A stretch of 64,000 bases of DNA, taken from Bacteroidetes bacterium GWF2_41_31. Its GTDB lineage: Bacteria > Bacteroidota > Bacteroidia > Bacteroidales > F082. A model generated the notes under the pieces. The model did no database searches and had not been told where the DNA came from. It saw nothing but the letters and a program-made list of their open reading frames with translations. The position numbers and the translations under genes are program-made. Every line of letters begins with the position of its first letter. The stretch's first letter is position 1. Location: NCBI GenBank assembly GCA_001769215.1, contig MEOL01000050.1, forward strand, positions 1-64,000, given 5' to 3'. This document shows positions 44,769 to 53,514 of this stretch, in pieces.

Positions 44769-47105
44769 TTATCTGATTACCAATATTTTCGTAACCACCT
44801 TTTCCGATTTATCTACCGTGAAAGCAAATACCATGTAGATCCCTGTTGCCACATCATGCCCGTCGAAATTTTTCCCATTCCAAACCGCCTGGCCACCTTC
44901 GCTTTTTGTTTGGTAAACCAGGTTACCATAGCTATCGGTAATTTTGATAAACGAGTCGCTTACCAGGCCCTTGATGGCAATATCGCCATGATAATCTTCG
45001 CGCACCGGGTTAGGATAAGCATACACTTTTGATCCGGGCGGATTTGGGGGCGTTGCGGAACCACGGTACGAAATAAGTCCGTTGGCTGTTCCAATATACA
45101 CTTCGCCTTGTTGGTCGATGCCAATGCTGATGATTTGATTGGATAGCAACGGGCTGTTTTCAGCTGTAAAATGATAAATTTCTTCCAGGCCGTCAGGCGA
45201 GATCAGAAAAACACCTGTACGTTCAGTCCCAATCCATTTGCGGTTGGCACCATCAACTGTAATGGCAGTAACAAGCTCTGTTTCAAGCAATATATCGGCC
45301 AATCCAGAGCCATCATTTCGTGGAACAAGAATTTGCTGGGCATCGTAATTGGCTCCCGGCACAAAAATATTTTCAGGTGAATAAAACACGGATACTCCTT
45401 TATCAGATCCAATCCATACTTCACCATCCAGGTCGGTGGCAAACGAATAGACCTTATTACCCGGAATATGTCCTAAGCCGGTTGTCGAACGCAATACTTT
45501 TGCCTGGTCATCGGACGGATCGTCGAGAGTGTTATTGTCGTTAAACACGATCACAAATCCATCAACCCGTTTTATCATCCACTTTTGATTGTAATCATCC
45601 ACCATCAGTTCAGTAACATCGGTTCCGCTCAAGGCTCCGCCGAGATTATAAGAGACCCATTCACCATTGTTTTTCATCACTGAAATCAAGTTTCCGGCCC
45701 CCGAATTGGCTACCCAAAGATTATGATCGCTGTCGAAATCAAGTCCGCCCGCCAGGGTAAGGTTTTGGGCGCTTGTCCATGACTGAAGAGACGAATTTTG
45801 TTTATCGAAGATGGTATTCAACTCGTTGTTTACAAACTGCAGCACGCCATTGCCCCATGTGCCTATATAGGCAATATCAGGATTATTTGGATCGACCTTT
45901 ACCGCTATAAAATCAGTTACGGTGTCAAAGGCCGGTGTATTGCTTCTGTTGTGTGTAGTCCAGTTGCCGTCATTAGATGAAAAAACACCATCGGTCATGT
46001 AGCGTTTCGACCAATCCGACTCGTGGCCACCCGACGCAACCCATACATTGGAGCCCCCGCAATCCAAATCAAATACGTTTTTTGTTCCCGGGCCATTCGG
46101 CTTAATAAATTCTCCGCTCCAACCGTTGTTCCACGCTTTTACAAGACCCAGTTTTGCATCACCTATCCAGTAAAAATCATTGTCCATATCCACCGAAAGA
46201 GGTGTAATTGTTTGATCGGATGGTTTATAAATGGTGGCCGTTTTTTCTACCCGGTCATTAAATACATTCACAAAGCCCCGATTTACCACTAAAAACCAAT
46301 CGTCATAAGCCTTCATTTGATAGCGTGCATAGTTATTCTCCCGGTCAAAATAGTTCCACGCGGTTCCATCAAACACGAACATGGTATCCGATGCCCATTG
46401 TCCGCTGGCATAATTGGTGTAAATTTTACCTTTATAATTTGTTATCAGGTTATACTTCAAGTTGGGGTACTTCAGTTTGCTATCTTTTTTCCATTGTTGA
46501 AAATCGGCCAGGTTGACGGAGGAAACTCTGGCATAATAAATTCCTGAAACAGTGGCAGCAAAATAAGAGGTGTCGTTGAAAGTAATATCCAGCACATCGA
46601 GGGCGTTTCCGCCGGGGCCTATATACCAGGTGTCGTAAATTTCAATTCTGTCCATATCAACTACCACAATACCAAACCCACATGATAAATAAGCATACTT
46701 TCCTTTAATCAGGATATTGTTGATGGTTTTATTCCCTAATATATCCTTGTCACGTATGTCTGAAAGATTGATCACGCTTCCGTTGGGATAAACCAAATCG
46801 AGGTTGGCATTTGAGTAGGCCACTAACAAGGCATCAACGGTAGGGTTATAGGCAATTTTATTAATTCCCACATCGCTTAAACCCTTAACCTTATCGAACC
46901 TGGTGATGCTATTGTCGTCCTGGTGATAAATAAAGAGGCTGTAAGGAGTGGCGGCATACACATCGGTGTGAACCAGTGCCACATCTATTACATTGCTATA
47001 TGGAAGATGGGTTCTCCATTCACCAATACCAATTTCCTGTGCCGATGTGCCTGATGCCCATAGCATGACAAAGATGAAGAACACAATTTGATTAATTTTT
47101 ACCAT
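44769..47105 (-). CDS. porZ: PorZ-like type IX secretion system beta-propeller protein
   Basis: A 778-residue secreted protein. The signal peptide ends near TSAQEIG, and the next residues GIGEWRTHLPYSNVIDVA are the PorZ N-terminal signature. Two seven-bladed propellers follow; one blade carries a DFDSDHNLWVANSGAGN repeat. The end is a T9SS-type C-terminal domain (YAYPNPVREDYHGDIAIKGL ... VVTKILVIR). PorZ forms part of the cell-surface attachment complex that anchors T9SS cargo. It stands alone, as it usually does. This gene is the strongest marker of Bacteroidota in the window. Confidence 0.88.
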   Translation of the reverse strand: MVKINQIVFFIFVMLWASGTSAQEIGIGEWRTHLPYSNVIDVALVHTDVYAATPYSLFIYHQDDNSITRFDKVKGLSDVGINKIAYNPTVDALLVAYSNANLDLVYPNGSVINLSDIRDKDILGNKTINNILIKGKYAYLSCGFGIVVVDMDRIEIYDTWYIGPGGNALDVLDITFNDTSYFAATVSGIYYARVSSVNLADFQQWKKDSKLKYPNLKYNLITNYKGKIYTNYASGQWASDTMFVFDGTAWNYFDRENNYARYQMKAYDDWFLVVNRGFVNVFNDRVEKTATIYKPSDQTITPLSVDMDNDFYWIGDAKLGLVKAWNNGWSGEFIKPNGPGTKNVFDLDCGGSNVWVASGGHESDWSKRYMTDGVFSSNDGNWTTHNRSNTPAFDTVTDFIAVKVDPNNPDIAYIGTWGNGVLQFVNNELNTIFDKQNSSLQSWTSAQNLTLAGGLDFDSDHNLWVANSGAGNLISVMKNNGEWVSYNLGGALSGTDVTELMVDDYNQKWMIKRVDGFVIVFNDNNTLDDPSDDQAKVLRSTTGLGHIPGNKVYSFATDLDGEVWIGSDKGVSVFYSPENIFVPGANYDAQQILVPRNDGSGLADILLETELVTAITVDGANRKWIGTERTGVFLISPDGLEEIYHFTAENSPLLSNQIISIGIDQQGEVYIGTANGLISYRGSATPPNPPGSKVYAYPNPVREDYHGDIAIKGLVSDSFIKITDSYGNLVYQTKSEGGQAVWNGKNFDGHDVATGIYMVFAFTVDKSEKVVTKILVIR

Positions 47106-47224
47106 AGGAGGTTTCTTTTTTCAGTTTAGTATTAACTGCAAATTACCTGATTTATTGTAAACAAAACAGAAGCGGCATCAGGAAAATATTTAACTTTTTA
47201 AATATATTATTACATTTGTGTGCT

Positions 47225-47848
47225 ATGAAAAAAATAACCCTCCATCTCAACAACATGATCTGCGACTGCTGTGTTCGCGTGGTTAGGATGGATTTGGAAG
47301 CGATGGGTGTGAAGGTATTAAAAATATCCCTGGGAGAAGTTGTTATCAATTTCAATCCGCTCAAAACCACCATGGAGGCTATTGAAAAAATGCTTGAGAC
47401 AAACGGAATTACGTTGATAAAAAATAAAGAAGGGATCATGGTGAAAGAAATCAAGAGGAGTGTGATATCTCTGGTGCACCACACCACTTTCAACGCCATG
47501 GTACGCAATTCGGATTACCTGGTAGGAAAATTTGGCAAATCCTATCCCTATCTTTCTTCCCTGTTTTCAAAATACGAGGGCATCACCCTGGAAAAATACA
47601 TCATATTGCACAAGGTGGAACGCATCAAGGGACTTATCGAAGAGAACGAACTCACACTCAGTGAAATAGCCTTTATGATGGGTTATAGCAGCGTGCAATA
47701 CCTTTCCACCCAGTTTAAAGGTGTTGCCGGGGTTTCTGTTTCCGAGTTCAAAAAACATCCGGCACAATACCGTGTTTCCATCGACAAACTCGGGAAAGGA
47801 AGTTTTGCATCAGAAAGTGATGGCGACATACCGATGTCGGTTATTTAA
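47225..47848 (+). CDS. AraC-family regulator with HMA-like N-terminal domain
   Basis: About 207 residues. Residues 1-65 have a heavy-metal-associated (ferredoxin-like) pattern, MKKITLHLNNMICDCCVRVV with cysteines 13, 15 and 16, then ISLGEVVINF. The C-terminal half is an AraC DNA-binding domain (LTLSEIAFMMGYSSVQYLS, FKGVAGVSVSEFKKHP). A metal or redox signal may thus control DNA binding directly. The ATG at 47225 is chosen over a TTG at 47216. A TACATTTG -7 box (47211-47218) sits only 6 bp before that ATG, so the message could be leaderless. Confidence 0.82.
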   Translation: MKKITLHLNNMICDCCVRVVRMDLEAMGVKVLKISLGEVVINFNPLKTTMEAIEKMLETNGITLIKNKEGIMVKEIKRSVISLVHHTTFNAMVRNSDYLVGKFGKSYPYLSSLFSKYEGITLEKYIILHKVERIKGLIEENELTLSEIAFMMGYSSVQYLSTQFKGVAGVSVSEFKKHPAQYRVSIDKLGKGSFASESDGDIPMSVI

Positions 47849-48163
47849 ATAGGCCAACCCTCGTTTTTAATTTGCCAAAAGGCAGAATTTAAGTAAAAAA
47901 AGAATTTTTAAAAAAATGGCTGTCATATAAAAACGTTTAATTTAGTCGCATCAAACACAGATGTAATCAGTTAAATTTTACAAAAGCGGGAAGGTATGTC
48001 ACAGAATGCATTTCCAGAAAATATTATTATACATTCGTTAAATCAGGCTTTTAGGTTGATAAACGCGTTAACATAAAATAGGCATAAACACAATGTGTGT
48101 ATGGGATAGTTATTGGGCATTTTAAAAGACGGCATAAATCGACAATAAGAGAATAAAAAAAGT
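47849..48163. other. AT-rich gap before the cyclophilin-like cassette
   Basis: A 315-bp stretch with no gene, tRNA or clear terminator. It contains long A/T runs and short repeats only. It may include the upstream edge of the inserted single-gene cassette at 48164-48740. Confidence 0.4.
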
Positions 48164-48589
48164 ATGACAGGATTTAAATTAACGACATCGGACAACAAAG
48201 AAATAAGATTTGAATTTTACAAAGACACTGCACCTGTGACATCAAAATCGTTTGTTGACATATTGCCATTTACAAGGACTTTTCATCACGCAAGGGTTTC
48301 TGGACAAGAAATATGGATTGACAATGTTCCCAAACTTGACATCATTCAAGAGAACGCATCAGTATTTACCGAACCAGGCGAAGTTGTATTTGGCCCGACA
48401 AAGCCCACTAGAACAAAGACTGCAAACTGTTTTGGAATCTATTATGGTGATGGTAAAGGACTGGACGCTTGCAACATTTTCGCAAGGGTAATTGAAAGTG
48501 ACAAACAAAAATTGATTGACCTTGGAAATAGTATTTGGAAAAATGGGTCACAAGATTTGACTATCTCAGTAATCGAAGAAACAAAATGA
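48164..48589 (+). CDS. Cyclophilin-like fold protein (DUF3830-like)
   Basis: A 141-residue protein with a cyclophilin-like pattern: IRFEFYKDTAPVTSKSFVDILPF near the start, then GEVVFGPTKPTRTKTANCFGIYYG and a final strand. The arrangement resembles the small bacterial cyclophilin-like/DUF3830 group, whose function is not settled; prolyl-isomerase activity is not established. It carries no signal peptide. It stands alone between unrelated housekeeping genes and is followed 31 bp later by the same 120-bp hairpin element that borders the McrBC-like island, so it is probably a mobile single-gene cassette. Confidence 0.65.
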   Translation: MTGFKLTTSDNKEIRFEFYKDTAPVTSKSFVDILPFTRTFHHARVSGQEIWIDNVPKLDIIQENASVFTEPGEVVFGPTKPTRTKTANCFGIYYGDGKGLDACNIFARVIESDKQKLIDLGNSIWKNGSQDLTISVIEETK

Positions 48590-48620
48590 CCGACAAAGCA
48601 ACGACAGAAATAAAAACGCT

Positions 48621-48740
48621 CTATAACAGCACCTACCCAAAAGGCGGGGTATTGTGTTCCAAAGACAGTTTTGTGGTTAATCAAACATGCGTTTTTCAAA
48701 TCAAGTTTTGTGGTAAAATCCCGCCCTGCGGGTAGCTGCG
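48621..48740 (+). repeat. 120-bp hairpin element after the cyclophilin-like gene
   Basis: Starts CTATAACAGCACCTACCC and ends CGGGTAGCTGCG. The outer arms GCACCTACCC/GGGTAGCTGC and inner arms GGCGGGG/CCCGCC can fold back. It aligns along its length with the minus strand of 19550-19670. The rest of the 338-bp gap to mlaE (48741-48927) shows no further signal. Confidence 0.78.
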
Positions 48741-48927
48741 AAAAGCTATTTATTATGTCATTTGTCCTGTTTTTTAGCCTTATTGCCCATTTCCTAATCA
48801 GTTTACTTGTATATTTGCCTTTGCAGGTAATAAGATCAGCTACTGGTATTAAATGATCCCTTTTCAGAGCAATAAACGCTTGAATAAAATAATAAGGATG
48901 TTGCACATTTTAAGATGGTTATACTAA

Positions 48928-49662
48928 ATGATTAGCGAAATTGGGAAATACCTGATGGTTATCTTTCAGGCTTTTAAAAAGCCGGATAAAGGAAGTGTGT
49001 TTCTAAAACAACTGGTTATTGACTTTCGTGCCCTGGGGGTAAGCTCAATCGGACTGGTGGCGTTTATTTCCTTGTTTACCGGTGGCATTATCGCCCTGCA
49101 AACAGCCTACAACATCGACAATCCTTTGGTTCCCATGTGGCTGATTGGTTACACCACCAAACAAATGATGATCCTGGAGTTTTCGCCTACCATCATCAGT
49201 TTGATTTTGGTCGGTAAAGTAGGGTCGAGCATTGCTTCCGAAATTGGCACCATGCGCGTAACACAACAAATTGACGCGTTGGAAGTGATGGGCATCAACC
49301 CGGCCAATTACCTGATCCTTCCCAAAATAACCGCCGCCATGATTTACAACCCCATCCTCATTGTCTTTTCGATGGGCGTTGGTTTGTTCGGAGGCTGGTT
49401 CTCCGTAGTCATCACCGGACAGGTTACTTCCGTGGCTTTTGTCGATGGACTGCAGTCGTTTTGGGATCCGTTTTCCATTACTTATGCTCTCATTAAAACG
49501 GTGGTTTTCGCCTTCATCCTGGCTTCTGTGGCCGGCTACAAGGGTTTTACCGTCCAGGGCGGTTCGGTGGAGGTTGGCAAAGCCAGTACACAGGCGGTGG
49601 TCATCAGTAGTGTGTTGATTATTATTTTTGATTTGTTGCTCACCCAGATGCTGCTCACATGA
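48928..49662 (+). CDS. mlaE: MlaE-family ABC permease (lipid transport)
   Basis: A 244-residue inner-membrane permease of the Mla/Mce lipid transporter. It has about five membrane segments and the family motif SIASEIGTMRVTQQIDALEVMGINP. It works with the MlaF ATPase whose gene overlaps by 4 bp (ATGA). The substrate-binding MlaD partner is not in this neighbourhood, which is common in Bacteroidota. Confidence 0.93.
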   Translation: MISEIGKYLMVIFQAFKKPDKGSVFLKQLVIDFRALGVSSIGLVAFISLFTGGIIALQTAYNIDNPLVPMWLIGYTTKQMMILEFSPTIISLILVGKVGSSIASEIGTMRVTQQIDALEVMGINPANYLILPKITAAMIYNPILIVFSMGVGLFGGWFSVVITGQVTSVAFVDGLQSFWDPFSITYALIKTVVFAFILASVAGYKGFTVQGGSVEVGKASTQAVVISSVLIIIFDLLLTQMLLT

Positions 49663-50408
49663 TCGAAGTAAAAAATATTTCCAAATCTTTCGATGGCCAG
49701 GAAGTGCTTAAAAACATCAGCACTACGTTCGAAAAAGGCAAAACCAACCTGATTATCGGGCAAAGTGGTTCCGGGAAAACCGTTCTGATGAAATGTTGTA
49801 TCGGCTTGTTGGATACTGATGAAGGTGAAATAAAATTTGATGGCCGGAGGTTCTCGAACCTGAAAGGTACAAATCAAAAAAATGTACGCAAAGAAATGGG
49901 GGTTCTTTTTCAGGGTGGTGCGCTCTTCGATTCTTATACCGTGGAAGAAAATGTAATGTTCCCGCTCAATATGTTCTCCGACATAACCTTGGAAGAAAAG
50001 CGCGCAAGGGTAAACGAAGTGCTGACTCATGTAAACCTTGAAAATGTGAACAGTAAATACCCGTCCGAAATCAGTGGAGGAATGATTAAGAGAGTGGCCA
50101 TTGCCCGGGCCATTGCGCTAAATCCAAAATATTTATTTTGTGATGAACCCAACTCGGGTCTCGACCCAAAAACGGCCGAAGTGATTGATGAACTAATCTC
50201 TGAGCTCACTGAGAAATTTCAAATGACTACAGTTATCAACACGCATGATATGAATTCGGTACTTCAGATTGGTCAAAAAATAGCCTTCATCTACAAGGGG
50301 CAATTGTGGTGGGAGGGAAACCACAAAGGCATTTTGGAAACCACCAACGAAGAACTTAACGATTTTGTTTTCTCCACCGAATTAACCCGAAGACTAAAAC
50401 ACAGGTAA
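49659..50408 (+). CDS. mlaF: MlaF-family ABC ATPase
   Basis: A 249-residue ATPase with Walker A GQSGSGKTV, signature EISGGMIKRVAIARAI and Walker B YLFCDEPNSGLDP. The MIKR signature variant is typical of MlaF. It energises phospholipid transport between the membranes with MlaE. It overlaps mlaE by ATGA and is followed 10 bp later by the CvpA-like gene. Confidence 0.93.
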   Translation: MIEVKNISKSFDGQEVLKNISTTFEKGKTNLIIGQSGSGKTVLMKCCIGLLDTDEGEIKFDGRRFSNLKGTNQKNVRKEMGVLFQGGALFDSYTVEENVMFPLNMFSDITLEEKRARVNEVLTHVNLENVNSKYPSEISGGMIKRVAIARAIALNPKYLFCDEPNSGLDPKTAEVIDELISELTEKFQMTTVINTHDMNSVLQIGQKIAFIYKGQLWWEGNHKGILETTNEELNDFVFSTELTRRLKHR

Positions 50409-50418
50409 TAAACCGTTT

Positions 50419-50958
50419 ATGAATATAAATTTTCTGGATATCATTTTAGTTATTCCGTTGTTGTTGTTTACTTACAGCGGATTTAAAAAAGGACTTGTCA
50501 TTGAAGTTGCTACTCTTGCTGCCTTAATCCTGGGACTGTATTTTGCCTTTTACTTTTCGGAATTTGCCACCGAAATTCTGGACAATTGGTTTACCATCGA
50601 CCCCGCCTATCTTACTGTCATCGCCTTCATTGTTACTTTCACCGTGGTGATGCTGTTGGTGATTGCCATAGGAAAAATATTTGAAAAATTTATAGACCTC
50701 CTGTTACTGGGCTTTTTTAATAAGCTTGCGGGAGCCGTGTTTGGATTGATGAAAGGAGCGTTGGTGGTAAGTATTGTAATCTTCACTATCAATTATTTTA
50801 ATGAAAGCCGGACTGTACTTAAAAAGGAAACCTGCGAGCAATCAATTTTATACAGACCTCTTGAATCCATTGCCCCTACTTTGTATTCATGGGTACAGAC
50901 AACCCATTTTCATTTCAAAATTCCGGAAAAGCAGGAGTTAATCGATCAGGTGTACTAA
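50419..50958 (+). CDS. CvpA-family membrane protein
   Basis: A 179-residue inner-membrane protein with four hydrophobic segments and the CvpA start pattern (NFLDIILVIPLLLFTYSGFKKGL). Family members were named for colicin V production and are linked to envelope stress tolerance; biochemical function is unclear. It is likely co-transcribed with mlaE-mlaF. Confidence 0.87.
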   Translation: MNINFLDIILVIPLLLFTYSGFKKGLVIEVATLAALILGLYFAFYFSEFATEILDNWFTIDPAYLTVIAFIVTFTVVMLLVIAIGKIFEKFIDLLLLGFFNKLAGAVFGLMKGALVVSIVIFTINYFNESRTVLKKETCEQSILYRPLESIAPTLYSWVQTTHFHFKIPEKQELIDQVY

Positions 50959-51137
50959 GTTTAAATCTACTATTCTAATGGAGATTTGAAAGTAACAGGC
51001 CCGTAAAATAGATTTCTCGGATTCAGATATAAGAGATGCTATGATGTCACATTATCTTTTTATTAATTTTTTTGGCTACGTAATATTTAGAAATAATTTG
51101 CCACTAGTTTTACAATTCAATATCATAATTCACAACC

Positions 51138-51641
51138 ATGAAAACCCTGATTTTAGTCCGGCATGCCAAATCATCTTGGGACAACCCCCTCATATCCGAC
51201 CACGATCGACCACTGCTTGAGATAGGTAAAAAACGTACCAGGCTGGTCATCGCGAAATTGCAGGAAATGAAGGTCCAACCCGATTTAATCATCAGCAGTT
51301 CCGCCGTAAGGGCCATAGAAACAGCCAGGTACCTTGCAAAAGGAGTAAATTATCCGGTTGAAATGATTAAAACATCATCCGTCTATTATACTGCCTCTGC
51401 CCGTGAACTCCTAAATGAATTTCTCGATATGCCCGATCGATTTAATACCATCATGCTGGTGGGCCACAATCCAACAATGACCAACCTGACCAATAAATTT
51501 TTATCAAATCCTATCGACAACCTGCCTACAACAGGTATAGTTCAAATTTGTTTTAAAACCGATAAATGGGACCAAATACACCTGTCAAAAATCGAAAGTC
51601 AGGCGGTGATCACACCCAAGAATTTAAATGGCAACCATTAA
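51138..51641 (+). CDS. SixA-type histidine phosphatase
   Basis: A 167-residue member of the histidine-phosphatase superfamily. The catalytic motif is ILVRHAKSSWDNP (RHA variant near residue 8), with the second histidine in MLVGHNPTM. SixA removes phosphate from histidine phosphotransfer proteins, so it might act on the HPt protein encoded at 35138; that link is speculation. ATG 51138 follows a short leader. Confidence 0.88.
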   Translation: MKTLILVRHAKSSWDNPLISDHDRPLLEIGKKRTRLVIAKLQEMKVQPDLIISSSAVRAIETARYLAKGVNYPVEMIKTSSVYYTASARELLNEFLDMPDRFNTIMLVGHNPTMTNLTNKFLSNPIDNLPTTGIVQICFKTDKWDQIHLSKIESQAVITPKNLNGNH

Positions 51642-51736
51642 ACTCATCATTTAGTGGGACTATTGGTGATTCTTATCTGTATTCTCGCCTTACGAAATTT
51701 GCAAAATTAACCTGTCTCTAAATTGAACCATCGGAC

Positions 51737-51871
51737 ATGAGAAATAAACAGGTGCTGGTATTTTCTTTCCTCGGCATTCTTTGGATCCTTTATCTGGGTT
51801 TACGCGCTTTTTTTACCATAGAAGAGGGTCAAATTGACTTGTACCGGGTGAAAGAGATCTGTTTGGAGTAG
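51737..51871 (+). CDS. Possible 44-residue membrane micropeptide
   Basis: ATG 51737 to TAG 51871 encodes a 44-residue peptide. A clear hydrophobic helix (about 6-26: VLVFSFLGILWILYLGL) is followed by a charged tail. It lies in the 272-bp gap between the SixA gene and the alkaline phosphatase gene. No homolog is recognised and no strong ribosome-binding site is seen. Confidence 0.35.
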   Translation: MRNKQVLVFSFLGILWILYLGLRAFFTIEEGQIDLYRVKEICLE

Positions 51872-51913
51872 AGGCAAGAATTTCTCTACCTTGCGGCTTC
51901 CTCATCCCATCCA

Positions 51914-53356
51914 CTACTCTTGAATCATTAACAGTTTCTCCAGATTTTTCGGGATATCCGTGTTGTCAATCATTCCTTTAAACATCTCGCTTCCGGGGCC
52001 AATGGCATAAACCGGCACATTGATTCCCGTGTGTGAATAGGTTGTCCATCCCAACCCGGCCTTGTTGCTCATTAATTTAATCAGAAAAGAGGTGATGTGC
52101 TCATAACTGCTACCGGATGCATCCGCTTTTTCACCCGAGCCAATATACATGTTTTGATTAAAAACGTGCTGAAGTTGTGTTAATTCACTTGAAGTTAAAG
52201 ATATTTTGGTGGAGTCGCCCAAACCAAATTCCTGGCCGATGAGTACCAACATGTCTGCAAAATCCTTGCCTTTGTCACTGCTCAGTTGCCTGCTGAATTC
52301 GGCTAATTTCATATCAAAGACTTCTGATGAAATATGTTGGTTAGCCAGAGCTGCCAAATTCGACTCATATTGCATCCCGCCATTTCCAAGGGCTAGGCCC
52401 CCGGTTTCGTGATCGGCTGTTACCACAATGATCGTCTCATTGGGATGTTGATCGTAAAAAGCTTTGGCTACCGCGATGGCCTCATCAAAAGCAAGTGTTT
52501 CCATTATATTGGTGGCGGCATCGTTTCCGTGTCCGGCCCAGTCGATTTTTCCTCCTTCGACCATCATAAAAAAACCAGATCCGTCTTGTAATAAATCGAT
52601 GGCTTTTTGGGTGAAGTCGGCCAGGGAAGGGTTCCCTTCATTTCCATCAATCATGTAAGGCATGGCTGCGTCAGCTGCCAACCTTGGTGCAATGGCTAAT
52701 ACCTTGCCTGTTCCCGGTTTTAACGCCTTAAAACCTTCAAGCGTATTCACGAAAGTAAAACCATTTTCGATGGCTCGTTTTATGATCTGAATGGTGTCGC
52801 CATTAATTACCTTCATTGGAATGACAAAACCGCCACCACCAAAAAAGTCAATATCACTCGCAGCCAAATCCAATCCAATTTCGAAATAATTTCCACGTGA
52901 GGCCTGATGGGCATAAAATACAGCCGGAGTGGCATGATCTATGGAAACACTGGTGATAATGCCGGTTTTTAAACCATGTGCTTTGGCTTTCTCAGCAATG
53001 CTTTCAAAAGGCAAATTACCTTCAGGGTTCATCGAAATGCGATTAATATTAGTCTTATGACCTGTGGCCAGTGCCGTTCCCGCTGCCGCGGAACATGTGA
53101 TAAAGCGGTTGTTGGCATAGGTACTCGCCCATCCTAAAACAGGAAATTGAGTGAAGGTGAGCGGTTGAAAACCTGGCTTATTGCCAATTGCAGCTTCATA
53201 CGCTTGCGCCGTATTTACCTGTGCCTGGCCCATCCCGTCACCAATAAACAGAAAAGCATATTTAATTTGAGTCTCTTGTGGTTTGTTTTGACATGAAACC
53301 AGAAAAAATGCTGACCATGTAAGAATCAGGATTGAAAAACCAACTTTCTTCATCAT
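51914..53356 (-). CDS. Secreted alkaline phosphatase (PhoA family), lipoprotein
   Basis: A 480-residue secreted enzyme. A lipoprotein signal (lipobox FLVSC near residue 22) is followed by the metal-binding FIGDGMGQAQ. The nucleophile serine lies in ITCSAAAGTALATGHK, then VEGGKIDWAGHGND, VTADHETGG and YSHTGINVPVYAIGPG. The residue before the serine is cysteine, where the classical family has aspartate (DSA). It hydrolyses phosphate monoesters outside the cytoplasm. No Pho-box-like site could be identified. It is convergent with nothing and starts at ATG 53356. Confidence 0.92.
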   Translation of the reverse strand: MMKKVGFSILILTWSAFFLVSCQNKPQETQIKYAFLFIGDGMGQAQVNTAQAYEAAIGNKPGFQPLTFTQFPVLGWASTYANNRFITCSAAAGTALATGHKTNINRISMNPEGNLPFESIAEKAKAHGLKTGIITSVSIDHATPAVFYAHQASRGNYFEIGLDLAASDIDFFGGGGFVIPMKVINGDTIQIIKRAIENGFTFVNTLEGFKALKPGTGKVLAIAPRLAADAAMPYMIDGNEGNPSLADFTQKAIDLLQDGSGFFMMVEGGKIDWAGHGNDAATNIMETLAFDEAIAVAKAFYDQHPNETIIVVTADHETGGLALGNGGMQYESNLAALANQHISSEVFDMKLAEFSRQLSSDKGKDFADMLVLIGQEFGLGDSTKISLTSSELTQLQHVFNQNMYIGSGEKADASGSSYEHITSFLIKLMSNKAGLGWTTYSHTGINVPVYAIGPGSEMFKGMIDNTDIPKNLEKLLMIQE

Positions 53357-53514
53357 TCAATTATTTTATGCAAAAATATTGAAAACATCACGTCAAATTA
53401 TGAAAAATAATAAAGTAACGATTTGATAATAATGCGAAAGCTCCCACATAAGAGTCAACCATTTGAATAAAGAACATTCAAAATCACTACTTTTGCAGCC
53501 TGAAAAAACTGCTC

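Noticed and set aside
48621-48740. Calling the 120-bp hairpin element an integron attC site
   Set aside because: The ends CTATAAC/TGTAAC and the opposite ends do not fit the RYYYAAC ... GTTRRRY boxes, and no integrase is present in the window.
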